Positions 50,167-58,005 of a DNA stretch of 64,000 bases are shown here, piece by piece. Under the pieces are notes generated by a model. It was not told the DNA's origin. It saw nothing but the letters and a program-made list of their open reading frames with translations, and did not search any database. Made by a program: the position numbers and the translations under genes. This DNA comes from Elusimicrobiota bacterium (lineage in GTDB: Bacteria; Elusimicrobiota; Elusimicrobia; UBA1565; UBA9628), in NCBI GenBank assembly GCA_016212795.1, contig JACRDT010000025.1, forward strand, positions 107,445 through 171,444. Reading direction: 5' to 3'. Numbering within the stretch: the first letter of the stretch is position 1; every line of letters starts with the position of its first letter.

Positions 50167-51876
50167 CTACTCGATGGCCGCGAGCTTGGCGCGCCCCTCG
50201 GGGTCGTCGGTCAGGTCGTACAGGAAGATCGAGTAGCCAGCGACCCGCAGGGGCCGCCGCGTCTTGAGCCACTCGAACGAGTCCTTCCGGGCGTAGTAGG
50301 TCGACTGGAGGTTGGTGGCGGACACGGCCAGCAGGACCCGATCATCCCGGCCCGGCTCCACGACTCCCTCCCGTCGGTCCACGTTGGTGACCCACCAGAA
50401 AGGCTTGTGGCGGATGCCGTAGTACGAGGGGTCCGCGACCCCGAAGTAGCACAGGCGCACCGGGGGATCGCCCATCTCCTTGAGGATGCCCGAGAGCTCC
50501 TTCAATCCCTGTCCCCAATCGAGGTTGGAATCCACCAGACAGCGGTACCCGTTGGCGGGCCCGCCCGCGGCCTCGTTGAAGTAGGCCAGGTGGTGGGGAT
50601 GGACGCGGATCACCGATGCCGCCAGCCAGACCATCATGGCCGCGACCGCGGCCCTGGCCCAGGCGGACCGCTTCCAGGCCCACGCGACCCCGTCCGAAGC
50701 CATCAGGATCATGAAGGGATAGACCGGCAGGATGTGCCGGACCCCGATCTGGGTCTTCGAGAACAGGGCGGCGACGAAGTAGGCGACGGCCGGCCCGCCC
50801 GCCCATAGACGCCGCGCGTCGGGGAAGCGCACCCACAGCCCGAAGCCCAGAACCGCCATCGCCAGCAAGGGGATGGGGGTCTTCACGAGAAGAGCCGCCG
50901 GGAAATAGCCTATCCATCCCTGGGTCGAATGCTGGCCGAACAGGAAGGAAGCGCGCCCATCGCCGAGCCGGGACAGGGTGGCCCGCAGTCCCTGCCCGTA
51001 GAGCCCGACGCTGTGGAACCGGTAGACCAAGGCCAGCGCGAGACAGGCCGCCGCCGCCAGGGCGACGACGCGAGGCCGCGGCACGGAGCGTCCCGGCTCG
51101 ATGCGCCGCCTCGCCAGGAGCATGACGGCGACCAGCCCCGGCAGGATGAACATGTTGAACTTCGCGGCCATGGCCAGCCCCATCGCCGCGCCGGCCGCCG
51201 CCCATCGCCACGCCGGCAGGCCCCCTCCGGCGAGCGGAGACCGGCCCGCGCCTGCGAGGACCTGGCCCCCTTGGGCCAGGCCGTCGTCTTCCGCCGGGAC
51301 GGCCGACAGCAGCCAGAAGGTGACGAAGAACAGGGTCGCGGACGCCCCGTCCGTCGTGACCAGCGCCGCGTTCGATATCAGCGTGGGGCAGAAGGCGTAG
51401 AAGGCGGCGGCGGCGGCCAGCCCGGCCCCCCCGGCCAGGCGGTAGGCCCAGGCCATGAGGGCGACGCCCAGGAGGGTCCCCCAGGTCAGCAGGCACCATA
51501 GCCTGCCGGCGTCGAGCATCAGGCCTGCGGGAAGGCGGTTCTTGTACAGGAAGGCGTCGGCGAAATTGTACACGCGCCGAGCCAGGAGGTCCTGATGCTG
51601 GAACAGGGCCGACGGCCTGAGGACCAACAGGGGCAAGGCCCCCCACATCTCCGCGAACGGAGGATGGTCCATGGCGTTGAGCCGATAGGTCCCGGCCACG
51701 AGGTTCTGGTACCCGGCCGCCAGGTGCACGGGCTCGTCATAGGTCGCGGCGCTGGCGCGGATCATCCCCCAGCCCATCCAGCAATGGACGGCGATCGCGG
51801 CGGCCGCCGCGGCCGCCACGAGTCCCGCCGCGGCGGCGACCGGCCGCCCGTCGAGCCCGCCGCTGGACGAGGTCAT
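50167..51876 (-). CDS. GT39-type membrane glycosyltransferase
   Basis: 569 residues with about eleven membrane helices. The early motif TYDEPVHLAAGYQNLVAGTYRLN carries the acidic residues of PMT/ArnT-like GT-C enzymes, and the C-terminal soluble part has NEAAGGPANGYRCLVDSNLDWGQGLKEL, typical of dolichyl- or undecaprenyl-phosphate-sugar-using enzymes. Acceptor unknown. A family D motif (51222-51257) encodes GAGRSPLAGGGL. The start overlaps the upstream M50-like gene stop (ATGA). Confidence 0.82.
   Translation of the reverse strand: MTSSSGGLDGRPVAAAAGLVAAAAAAAIAVHCWMGWGMIRASAATYDEPVHLAAGYQNLVAGTYRLNAMDHPPFAEMWGALPLLVLRPSALFQHQDLLARRVYNFADAFLYKNRLPAGLMLDAGRLWCLLTWGTLLGVALMAWAYRLAGGAGLAAAAAFYAFCPTLISNAALVTTDGASATLFFVTFWLLSAVPAEDDGLAQGGQVLAGAGRSPLAGGGLPAWRWAAAGAAMGLAMAAKFNMFILPGLVAVMLLARRRIEPGRSVPRPRVVALAAAACLALALVYRFHSVGLYGQGLRATLSRLGDGRASFLFGQHSTQGWIGYFPAALLVKTPIPLLAMAVLGFGLWVRFPDARRLWAGGPAVAYFVAALFSKTQIGVRHILPVYPFMILMASDGVAWAWKRSAWARAAVAAMMVWLAASVIRVHPHHLAYFNEAAGGPANGYRCLVDSNLDWGQGLKELSGILKEMGDPPVRLCYFGVADPSYYGIRHKPFWWVTNVDRREGVVEPGRDDRVLLAVSATNLQSTYYARKDSFEWLKTRRPLRVAGYSIFLYDLTDDPEGRAKLAAIE
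51222..51257. repeat. GCGAGCGGAG motif (family D) in coding sequence
   Basis: CCCTCCGGCGAGCGGAGACC, encoding GAGRSPLAGG. It shares the CTCCGCTCGCC core with 31885, 37537 and 37597 but is otherwise diverged. Confidence 0.4.
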
Positions 51877-52586
51877 CGCGATCGGAGCGAGGCCGCAGCG
51901 GCCTCAAGGCCCCGGCCGCACCAACTCCAGAACGCCGCGGTCTCGACGGCGGTCTGGCGCACCACCGGCCACAACCCCACCAGCTTCGGGAACAAGACCT
52001 TGAGCAGGACGAGGAAGACCAGGCCGTTGGCCAGCACGATGAGGGCCAGGGAGAAGACGATGCCGCCGGCGGTGTCGAGGTCGGGCTGCTTCTGGCTCCA
52101 GAGGCATTCGAACGTGGCCACCAGATGGAACGAGAGGGTCAGGCCCATGAGGAACAGGAAGACGGGCTCTCCTCCCGCCGAAGGGTGGACCCAGGTCCAG
52201 ACCCGGTAGCCGACGACGACGATGACGGTGGCCAGCGGCACGCAGTAGGGCGCGAGGGACGCGAAGGCGCTCACGTGCGACACGTCGACATGCCCCCCGT
52301 CGGACCCGGCCTTGAAGGCGAAGACCTTGCCCCCGCCCATCCACGTCGCCAGGGCATGGGTCAACTCATGCCCGAAGACATAGAGGACCATGATGGCCCG
52401 CCCGGCCCTGGAGCCGCGCAAGTCGAGGAACACCCGCAGCAGGGCGGGCAGGATGATGCCGGAGAGGAACGGGTAGACCACGGGGCTCCGGCCCGAGAGC
52501 GACCAGAGCGTGCGCGCGGCCACCGTGAAAAGGATCGCAGCGCTGGGCGCGAGGGAGAGCCCCAACATGCACTTCAAGAAATTCAT
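51873..52586 (-). CDS. Membrane metalloprotease-like protein (HExxH, M50-like)
   Basis: 237 residues, five or six membrane helices. The motif VLYVFGHELTHALATWMGGG near residue 70 supplies HExxH in a membrane helix, as in M50 intramembrane proteases. A clear second (NPDG-type) motif was not found, so activity is uncertain. The start ATG at 52586 is preceded by GGGAGG 8 nt upstream, which belongs to a family A palindrome. Confidence 0.65.
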   Translation of the reverse strand: MNFLKCMLGLSLAPSAAILFTVAARTLWSLSGRSPVVYPFLSGIILPALLRVFLDLRGSRAGRAIMVLYVFGHELTHALATWMGGGKVFAFKAGSDGGHVDVSHVSAFASLAPYCVPLATVIVVVGYRVWTWVHPSAGGEPVFLFLMGLTLSFHLVATFECLWSQKQPDLDTAGGIVFSLALIVLANGLVFLVLLKVLFPKLVGLWPVVRQTAVETAAFWSWCGRGLEAAAASLRSR

Positions 52587-52741
52587 ATCACTCGCCTCCC
52601 ATATCACTCGCCCCCCCACGGGGGGCGAGTAGTGGGGGGCATCTGCCGTTTTATTAGGGAGTTCCTTATGAAACAGAATATGCCCCCCCGCTACTCGCCC
52701 CCCCGTGGGGGGGGCGAGTGACTTGGGGGGGCGAGTGATTA
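52587..52741. repeat. Inverted doublet of palindromic repeats (REPIN-like), copy 2
   Basis: CACTCGCCTCCC fragment, a minus unit, GGGAGTTCCTT and a plus unit with GATGAAACAG-like flank (ATGAAACAGAATATGCC). Nearly identical to 32337-32457. It fills the whole gap between the M50-like gene and the gene at 52739. Confidence 0.85.
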
Positions 52742-53287
52742 CTCCAACATATAGTCTTGGAAGGGGATCTTCTTGGCCTTGAGCTCGGCCTTCCAGAGCT
52801 CCTTGGTCTCGGCCATCTTGACCCTGGACAGCTTCACCCACCTGCTCTCCGGGGGCGAGAACAGCTCGACGGCGGTCTGGAACCAGACATAGGCGTACTT
52901 GAGCGAGCTCTCGTTGACGGCGTAGTCCCGCTCGAACTTGAGGAGCTTGAGCTTGGTCTCGAGCTCGGCGGCCGAGAGCCGCCCCGCCTCCTGCTCGCGG
53001 CGCAGCTGCTCGGCGTTCCGGGAAAGGATCCTGTCGAAATGCGCCGCCTTGACCCTGGGGTCCGCGTGCCACTGCAGGCACTTCTCGCCCTCGAGGTAGG
53101 CGGAGCGCGCGCGCAGCCACAGGTCCGCGCAGGCGACGACGTAGACCGCGGCCAGGCAGGCTAGGACGGCCAATCCCGCGCGGCCGAGCCGACTCCCCGC
53201 CCCCCCGGCGGCGGCACCGCCCTCTCCTTGGAGGATGGGCCCCGCGGCGAGGGGCGCGCCTTCCGTCGGAGGGATCTGGCCGGTCAC
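52739..53287 (-). CDS. Small single-pass membrane protein, unknown
   Basis: 182 residues. Gly/Ala-rich N-terminus, one membrane helix (AGLAVLACLAAVYVVACADLWL, about 35-60) and a charged helical C-terminal domain (FDRILSRNAEQLRREQEAG; TKLKLLKFERDYAVNESSLKYAYVWF). No family recognised. It follows the tandem regulator genes by 14 bp and precedes the M50-like and glycosyltransferase genes. Confidence 0.55.
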   Translation of the reverse strand: MTGQIPPTEGAPLAAGPILQGEGGAAAGGAGSRLGRAGLAVLACLAAVYVVACADLWLRARSAYLEGEKCLQWHADPRVKAAHFDRILSRNAEQLRREQEAGRLSAAELETKLKLLKFERDYAVNESSLKYAYVWFQTAVELFSPPESRWVKLSRVKMAETKELWKAELKAKKIPFQDYMLE

Positions 53288-53300
53288 CGTCGGGGACGCA

Positions 53301-53771
53301 TCACAAGGACGGGCCGCTCCAGGGCCCTTTCGTGGAGCGGTTGATCTCGGGGGGCCGGGTCTGCAGGATGGTGTGGATGGTGGAAGCGAGCATCGTGGGC
53401 CGCAGCGGCTTCTGGATGAAGTCCCGCACGTTGGGCTCGCCTCGGACCATATCGACGTTCTTGCGGTCGATGTAGCGGCCGGTGATGACGATGATCGGGA
53501 TGCGCGCCGCCTCCGAGGCCTGCAACTCGCGGATGACCTCGTAGCCGCCCTTGCCCGGGAGCATCAGGTCGAGGAGGATGAGGTCGGGGGACGACGCCTC
53601 GACCTTGCGGATGGCCTCGTTGCCGTCCATGGCGCGCTCGGTCTTGAACCCTTCCCTCTTGACGATGTGCTCCATGAGGTCGAGGAGGCTCTCGTCGTCG
53701 TCGACCAGCAGGACCAGCTTCTCGGACGGTTCGCCGAGAGCGTGCTCCGAGAAGACGCCTTCTTCCTGCAC
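53301..53771 (-). CDS. Single-domain response regulator, tandem paralogue 1
   Basis: 156 residues. GTG start overlapping the previous stop (TAGTG). Receiver with VDDDES, phospho-acceptor Asp in LILLDLMLPGKGG, VITGRY and Lys in FIQKPLRP. Shares with its neighbour the unusual string ITGRY.DR...M.R.E.NV..F..KP.RP, so the two arose by duplication. The N-terminus (MQEEGVFSEHALGEPSEK) is extra, and there is no output domain. Confidence 0.87.
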   Translation of the reverse strand: MQEEGVFSEHALGEPSEKLVLLVDDDESLLDLMEHIVKREGFKTERAMDGNEAIRKVEASSPDLILLDLMLPGKGGYEVIRELQASEAARIPIIVITGRYIDRKNVDMVRGEPNVRDFIQKPLRPTMLASTIHTILQTRPPEINRSTKGPWSGPSL

Positions 53772-54208
53772 TAGAACCCTCCCGCCGAGGCCCCGGGCAT
53801 CGGAGGCGCCGTGTTGAGCAGTTTATGCAGCAGCATCCCCAGAACCGGCGGCCTGACGGGCTTCTCCATGAACTCCTTCACGTTCGACTCCCTGCGGATC
53901 ATCTCCATGGTGCTGCGGTCGGTGTACCGGCCCGTGATGATCACGATGGGGATCGAGCCCGTGGGCCCGGCCTGGAGCTGCCTGAGCACCTCGAACCCGC
54001 CGTAGCGCGGCAGCATCATGTCCAGGATCACCAGGTCGGGCATGAGCTCCGGGATCTTCCGGATGGCCTCCTCCCCGTCGCTGGCCGTCTCGACGCGGAA
54101 GCCCTCTTTCCCCACGACGAACTGCAGGAGCTCGCGGACGGATTCGTCGTCGTCCACGATGACGACGAGCTTGTCCTTCGCCGCGGCTCGAACTTCTTCT
54201 TCTGCCAT
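53771..54208 (-). CDS. Single-domain response regulator, tandem paralogue 2
   Basis: 145 residues. Receiver with VDDDES, Asp in LVILDMMLPRYGG, IITGRY and Lys in FMEKPVRP, closely similar to the following gene. No output domain; the C-terminal tail (NTAPPMPGASAGGF) is short. The pair might serve as phosphate sinks or bind separate targets; the sequence does not tell. Confidence 0.87.
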   Translation of the reverse strand: MAEEEVRAAAKDKLVVIVDDDESVRELLQFVVGKEGFRVETASDGEEAIRKIPELMPDLVILDMMLPRYGGFEVLRQLQAGPTGSIPIVIITGRYTDRSTMEMIRRESNVKEFMEKPVRPPVLGMLLHKLLNTAPPMPGASAGGF

Positions 54209-54263
54209 GCCTTTGACTCTAGATTAAAACATATGGAAGGTGAAACCTCAAGCCGTCACGCGC

Positions 54264-55898
54264 TCAGAGGTGCTCGCCCAGGGCGAACTCTTCGACCGGT
54301 TCGCGGCTCAACGAGAACGGCAGGAACCCCCAGCTGTCGGCGTAGAACCCTCCCTGCCCGCTCCACCCGCTGATGAGCCGGAGCGGCACGCGGGACTCGA
54401 CCCGGATATGCCGTTCCTTGCCGAAGACATGGTCCCTCGCCAGGCGGGGCCTCCCGAGGAGGCTGTTGTTCGAATTGACCCGCGAAACCAGGAACAGGTC
54501 CCCGGAACGGATGGCGTCGTAGCCCTCTCCCGACTCGTCGATCGGGGTGGCGCCGGCCGCTTCGAGGTAGTACTGGAGCCCCCAGTGGCCGATGAAGTGC
54601 GCCCTGCGCCCCTGGGCGAGGAACGGCCCCACGGTCTCCCGAGCGAACGCCCGCTGGCTGTCCGCGTAGCGCCGGTCCACGACGGCCGCTCCGAAGCCCA
54701 AGGCGCACGTGAGCGCGAAGCCGGCCGCGTAGAGCGCCGTCAACCGCCGGGCGGGCAGCGCCGCCTCGAGGCATCCGGCCGTCAGGAACACCAGGGGCGG
54801 CACGAGGAACAGGACGATCCTGGCCATCACCCCCCAATAGAGCGCGAACTGCAGGAGCGCCGCGGCCGCGACCCAGCCAGCCCACAGAGCCCATCCCCGG
54901 GAACGCCGCGCCCCCTCCGTGAGCATGGCCGCGAAGCCGGCCAAGGCCCCGACGGCGAAGACCAGCCCGGTCGCGCGGTCCAACGGCCTGACGGGCTCGG
55001 TGTCGAAGGAAGGCCTCAGCAGGACCAGGGCCGCGGCCAGGCAGACGCAGAGCACGCCCCAGCGCCTGCCGAGGGAGAGATAGGGCCAGAACGCCGTCAC
55101 CACCCCGCACCCGCCCGAGAAGGCCAGGAAGGACCGCATCTGGACGCGCCAGTCCCACGAGGCGTGGGACCTCCCCAGCACGCCCAGGGCCGGCATCAGG
55201 CCGCCCAACCCTGCCAGGTCCAGCCACAAGACCACCGCGAACACCGGGAGGAGCGCCCAACTGCAGAAACCCACGACGCTCTCCATGGAACGACGCCGCG
55301 ACAGGAGAAACGCCGCGGCCGGCGCGAGGAAGAGCGCCGCCCCGTACTTGGCGAGCATGGCCGACGCGAGCAACGCGATGGAGCCCGCCTCCCACCTCGG
55401 CTTGCCTTCCTCCACCCCGTGGACCAGGCAGGCCAGGCCGGCCGCCCCCAGGGCCATGGCCGGCTTCTCCGCCATGAGATGCTCCATGTTGACCAGGTAG
55501 GCGGGGCAGGCCAGCACGGTCAGGACGGGCCACCAGGGCCTCTCCAGGAACCGGGCCGCCAGGAGATACAGCGAGGCCGCGGCGAGGGCGTCAAACGGCA
55601 GGAAGGCCAGGCGCGTGAGCCACTCCCGCTCGCCCGTGAGGGCGATGACCGGCGCCAGGAGGTAGGCCAGGAGCGGCGGGTTGTTGTTGACCTGGGCCAT
55701 CGTGGAGGCGGCGCCGTACCAGTTGAACGCGAACAGGCCGGGCCGCAGCGGGTCGAGGAGCAGATGCCGCGCCGTATAAAGGAAGACCGGCTCGTCCATG
55801 TGGTAGGCCTTGCCCAGGAAAGGAAGGGCCGCCAGCACCGAAAACAGCACCGCCCCGCCTACCGCCCTGGGGTCAGGTCTTGACTGTTGACTCTTCAT
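54264..55898 (-). CDS. GT39-type membrane glycosyltransferase
   Basis: 544 residues with about eleven membrane helices. The first loop has YHMDEPVFLYTARHLLLDPLRP, the acidic GT-C motif, followed by NNNPPLLAYLLAPVIAL and AFLPFDALAAASLYLLA. A C-terminal soluble part follows. It likely transfers a sugar from a lipid carrier; the acceptor is unknown. The first codons (MKSQQSRPDPRA) are read from TCAAGACCTGACCCC, a string I recall from REP/RAYT-type repeats in other genomes. Confidence 0.8.
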   Translation of the reverse strand: MKSQQSRPDPRAVGGAVLFSVLAALPFLGKAYHMDEPVFLYTARHLLLDPLRPGLFAFNWYGAASTMAQVNNNPPLLAYLLAPVIALTGEREWLTRLAFLPFDALAAASLYLLAARFLERPWWPVLTVLACPAYLVNMEHLMAEKPAMALGAAGLACLVHGVEEGKPRWEAGSIALLASAMLAKYGAALFLAPAAAFLLSRRRSMESVVGFCSWALLPVFAVVLWLDLAGLGGLMPALGVLGRSHASWDWRVQMRSFLAFSGGCGVVTAFWPYLSLGRRWGVLCVCLAAALVLLRPSFDTEPVRPLDRATGLVFAVGALAGFAAMLTEGARRSRGWALWAGWVAAAALLQFALYWGVMARIVLFLVPPLVFLTAGCLEAALPARRLTALYAAGFALTCALGFGAAVVDRRYADSQRAFARETVGPFLAQGRRAHFIGHWGLQYYLEAAGATPIDESGEGYDAIRSGDLFLVSRVNSNNSLLGRPRLARDHVFGKERHIRVESRVPLRLISGWSGQGGFYADSWGFLPFSLSREPVEEFALGEHL

Positions 55899-56009
55899 GC
55901 CGAGGCGAACGGGTCAGGCGTCGGGAACTCGATGTCGCACCGGGAGAACGCGCGGGCTCGCGCAACATTCAAATCTCAAGACCTGGCCCCGATGGAGACG
56001 GCGATGCGC

Positions 56010-56240
56010 TCAGAGATTCGTGGTGACCAGGGTCTCGGTCCCGCTGACGCCCGAGATGCCGCGGATCCGGACGGTGATCAGGGAGCCCAGTTTGTCGATG
56101 GTGTCGGCCTCGACGCTCAGGATCGCATCCCAGCCCCCGAACACCAGGTAGACGTCGGTCACGCCGTTGATCGAGCGCATCGTCTTCACGGCCTCAGCCT
56201 CTTTGCCCGGCGCCATCCTGCACAGGACGAATGCTTTCAT
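56010..56240 (-). CDS. Stand-alone Lrp/AsnC ligand-binding (RAM) domain
   Basis: 76 residues matching the effector-binding half of Lrp/AsnC regulators (AFVLCRMAPGKEAEAVKTMRSINGVTDVYLVFGGWDAILSVEA), without a DNA-binding domain. Such proteins assemble as rings and bind amino acids. Before the insertion at 56388-57336 it would have started only about 18 bp after the lipoate ligase stop, as the last gene of the glycine-cleavage operon, so glycine sensing is a fair guess. Confidence 0.85.
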   Translation of the reverse strand: MKAFVLCRMAPGKEAEAVKTMRSINGVTDVYLVFGGWDAILSVEADTIDKLGSLITVRIRGISGVSGTETLVTTNL

Positions 56241-56249
56241 GGCAGTAGT

Positions 56250-56387
56250 TATATCAAACTACCTTCTCCGGTTCCAGGACGCGGAGGAGTACTTCGGCGC
56301 GAGCATCAGGCCCTCGGCCTCCCACGCCGGGTCGAGGCGTTCGATCCACGCGCCCGGCCAGGCGCGGCGGACCCCCTCCGCCACGGC
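56250..56387. repeat. 138-bp direct repeat, left copy (ligase 3' end remnant)
   Basis: Identical to 57337-57474. Contains the last 43 codons and stop of the lipoate ligase gene without its upstream part. Confidence 0.92.
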
Positions 56388-56412
56388 ATAAGGTTGCAGT
56401 CCGGCATGGGCC

Positions 56413-56441
56413 TTGAGGAGCGTGCTGTCGGGTGCTATACT
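56413..56441 (+). promoter_or_regulatory. Sigma-70-type promoter of the inserted gene pair
   Basis: TTGAGG, a 17-bp spacer and TATACT, the best promoter seen in the window. It sits 21 nt upstream of the first inserted gene and is therefore carried by the insert. Confidence 0.7.
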
Positions 56442-56462
56442 TGGAGTGAGAAGGCTCATGCC

Positions 56463-56696
56463 ATGAATGCGCGCGACTTTGGATCCACGGATGATTCGTG
56501 CCATGCGGCAGAGGAGGACGTGCTGCCGTATCGGGGAATGGCTCCATCCGAGCGGTATCGGAGGTTCCTGGACCTCATGCGGTTCATGGATCACATCTGG
56601 AAGTCGCTGGACCCCGACAAGCGCGCGCATTACGACCTCGTTCAGCGGCGGCTCGACGACCCCGGCCGTTGGTGGGAGCGAGTTCCAGCCCGTTGA
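56463..56696 (+). CDS. Small helical protein paired with a nucleotidyltransferase
   Basis: 77 residues, soluble and helical, with MAPSERYRRFLDLMRFMDHIWKSLDP and a Trp-rich end (GRWWERV). Not recognised. It is followed with a TTGA overlap by the nucleotidyltransferase gene, the compact two-gene arrangement usual for toxin-antitoxin modules. A role as the partner or antitoxin is an inference from this arrangement only. Confidence 0.65.
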   Translation: MNARDFGSTDDSCHAAEEDVLPYRGMAPSERYRRFLDLMRFMDHIWKSLDPDKRAHYDLVQRRLDDPGRWWERVPAR

Positions 56697-57289
56697 ATCC
56701 CGAGCCTGATATCCACGAAGCCGCGCGGCGGCTTATCGGGGTGTTCGACAAGATGCAGGTTCCCTATGCCATAGGGGGCGCGGTCGCCATGGCCTTCGCC
56801 GGCTTCGTCCGCGCGACCCGGGATGTCGATGTCCTCGCGCTGGTGCCGGCCTTGCGGTTCCAGGAATTGGCGGATCAGCTCGCCGAGGCCGGTTTCGTCA
56901 TGCGCGATGAGGGCGAGAAAACGATTCCGCCGGATGCGGCGCGCATGGCCGCTGCCAGCCGCGAGTTCGGATACTTCCGTGTCTGGCAGGGAGAGACGAA
57001 GGCCGACGTTTTTCTGCCCAAGGTGCCCCTTCAGGATTCCGTGCTCCGCCGCCGGGTTCGGGTTGACCTGGCTGATTTTCCGATGTGGGTTACGACCACA
57101 GAGGATCTTGTTCTGCTCAAGATGGTCTTCCATCGGCCGAAGGACCTTGAAGATGTCCGCCATCTGCTCGCGGCGAACAAGGAAGAGATCGACGTCTCCT
57201 ATCTCAAGGAATGGGCAGCCAAGACCCTGGAAGGCCCGGTCGCTCAAGAGCTTCTTGAGTTGATGGGCCGCGCAGGAATCATCATCTAG
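56693..57289 (+). CDS. MNT/AbiEii-like nucleotidyltransferase
   Basis: 198 residues from TTG 56693, overlapping the previous stop; GGGAG lies upstream. The nucleotidyltransferase fold is shown by YAIGGAVAMAFAGFVRATRD followed by VDVLAL (GG and D.D motif), FRVWQGETKADVFLPK and a later FPMWVTTTEDLVLLKMVFHRPKDLEDV typical of the DUF1814/AbiEii-like group. Such proteins act as toxins or antitoxins that modify tRNA or partner proteins. Third-position A/T codons are more frequent than in neighbours, consistent with transfer. Confidence 0.75.
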   Translation: MNPEPDIHEAARRLIGVFDKMQVPYAIGGAVAMAFAGFVRATRDVDVLALVPALRFQELADQLAEAGFVMRDEGEKTIPPDAARMAAASREFGYFRVWQGETKADVFLPKVPLQDSVLRRRVRVDLADFPMWVTTTEDLVLLKMVFHRPKDLEDVRHLLAANKEEIDVSYLKEWAAKTLEGPVAQELLELMGRAGIII

Positions 57290-57336
57290 CAGGGCGCTGA
57301 GCGCTATGAGGCCGCATCGAGGTATCTGAGGGCTTC

Positions 57337-57474
57337 TATATCAAACTACCTTCTCCGGTTCCAGGACGCGGAGGAGTACTTCGGCGCGAGCATCAGGCCC
57401 TCGGCCTCCCACGCCGGGTCGAGGCGTTCGATCCACGCGCCCGGCCAGGCGCGGCGGACCCCCTCCGCCACGGC
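57337..57474. repeat. 138-bp direct repeat, right copy (intact ligase 3' end)
   Basis: Exact match to 56250-56387, offset 1,087 bp. It forms the functional end of the lipoate ligase gene. Confidence 0.92.
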
Positions 57475-58005
57475 CTCGCGCAAGCCCGCCGGGGGCAAGT
57501 GGCAGCATTCAGGACGCAGGGAGCCCTGGTAGAGCCCCCGGCCGCGTCTGCGGCGCAGGGCCCCGCCCAGGAGCTTCTCGTCCCACGCGGTCAGCAGGTC
57601 GAAGGGGCTGGGGACGGTGAAGCAGACATCCACGGCCGCGGCGGGGGAGGACGGCGCCAGGCGCGTCTCCACGCCGCGCGACGCGAGGGCTTCCCCGATG
57701 GCGCCGTGCATCCTCTCGTAGACGGCCGGCGCCGGGGAGAGACGCTCCCAGGGGAAGACCACGGAGAAGGTCAGGTCCCCGTCGTGGAAGACGACGCCGC
57801 CGCCGGTGGGCCGGCGGACGATCGGCACGGAAGCCATGCCCCTGGCCGAAGCCGCCGCCAGGGCCAGGGCATAGGGCTGGGCCAGGCCGAAGGTCACGGC
57901 GGGGCCCGCCCACTCGTAGAAGCGCAGGAAGCACGACCCCGCCGAGGCGCAGTCCAGGACTGCTTCGTCGAGCGCCATCTGCCCGCCGGCGTCGAGGGCC
58001 GCCAC
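57346..58005 (-). CDS. Lipoate-protein ligase A family protein
   Basis: 219 residues, short for LplA. GTG start overlapping the gcvP stop (TAGTG). Seen: RRPTGGGVVFHDGDLTFSVV and DEKLLGGALRRRRG, the lipoyl-AMP and lysine motifs of the BPL/LplA/LipB fold. Genetic linkage indicates it lipoylates GcvH. Its 3' 129 coding bases lie in the 138-bp direct repeat. No accessory C-terminal domain is present, so it may transfer octanoyl or lipoyl groups as LipM/LplJ-like enzymes do. Confidence 0.85.
   Translation of the reverse strand: MAALDAGGQMALDEAVLDCASAGSCFLRFYEWAGPAVTFGLAQPYALALAAASARGMASVPIVRRPTGGGVVFHDGDLTFSVVFPWERLSPAPAVYERMHGAIGEALASRGVETRLAPSSPAAAVDVCFTVPSPFDLLTAWDEKLLGGALRRRRGRGLYQGSLRPECCHLPPAGLREAVAEGVRRAWPGAWIERLDPAWEAEGLMLAPKYSSASWNRRR

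Larger units (their letters stand above)
56388..57474. mobile_element. 1,087-bp insertion unit bounded by a 138-bp direct repeat
   Basis: The unique segment 56388-57336 plus one repeat copy separates the Lrp-type gene from the gcv-ligase operon. Transcription inside is opposite to its surroundings, base composition looks lower in GC, and it has its own consensus-like promoter. The repeat restores the full ligase reading frame. No integrase or transposase is encoded, so the mechanism is unknown; an unequal duplication is an alternative. Confidence 0.55.
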
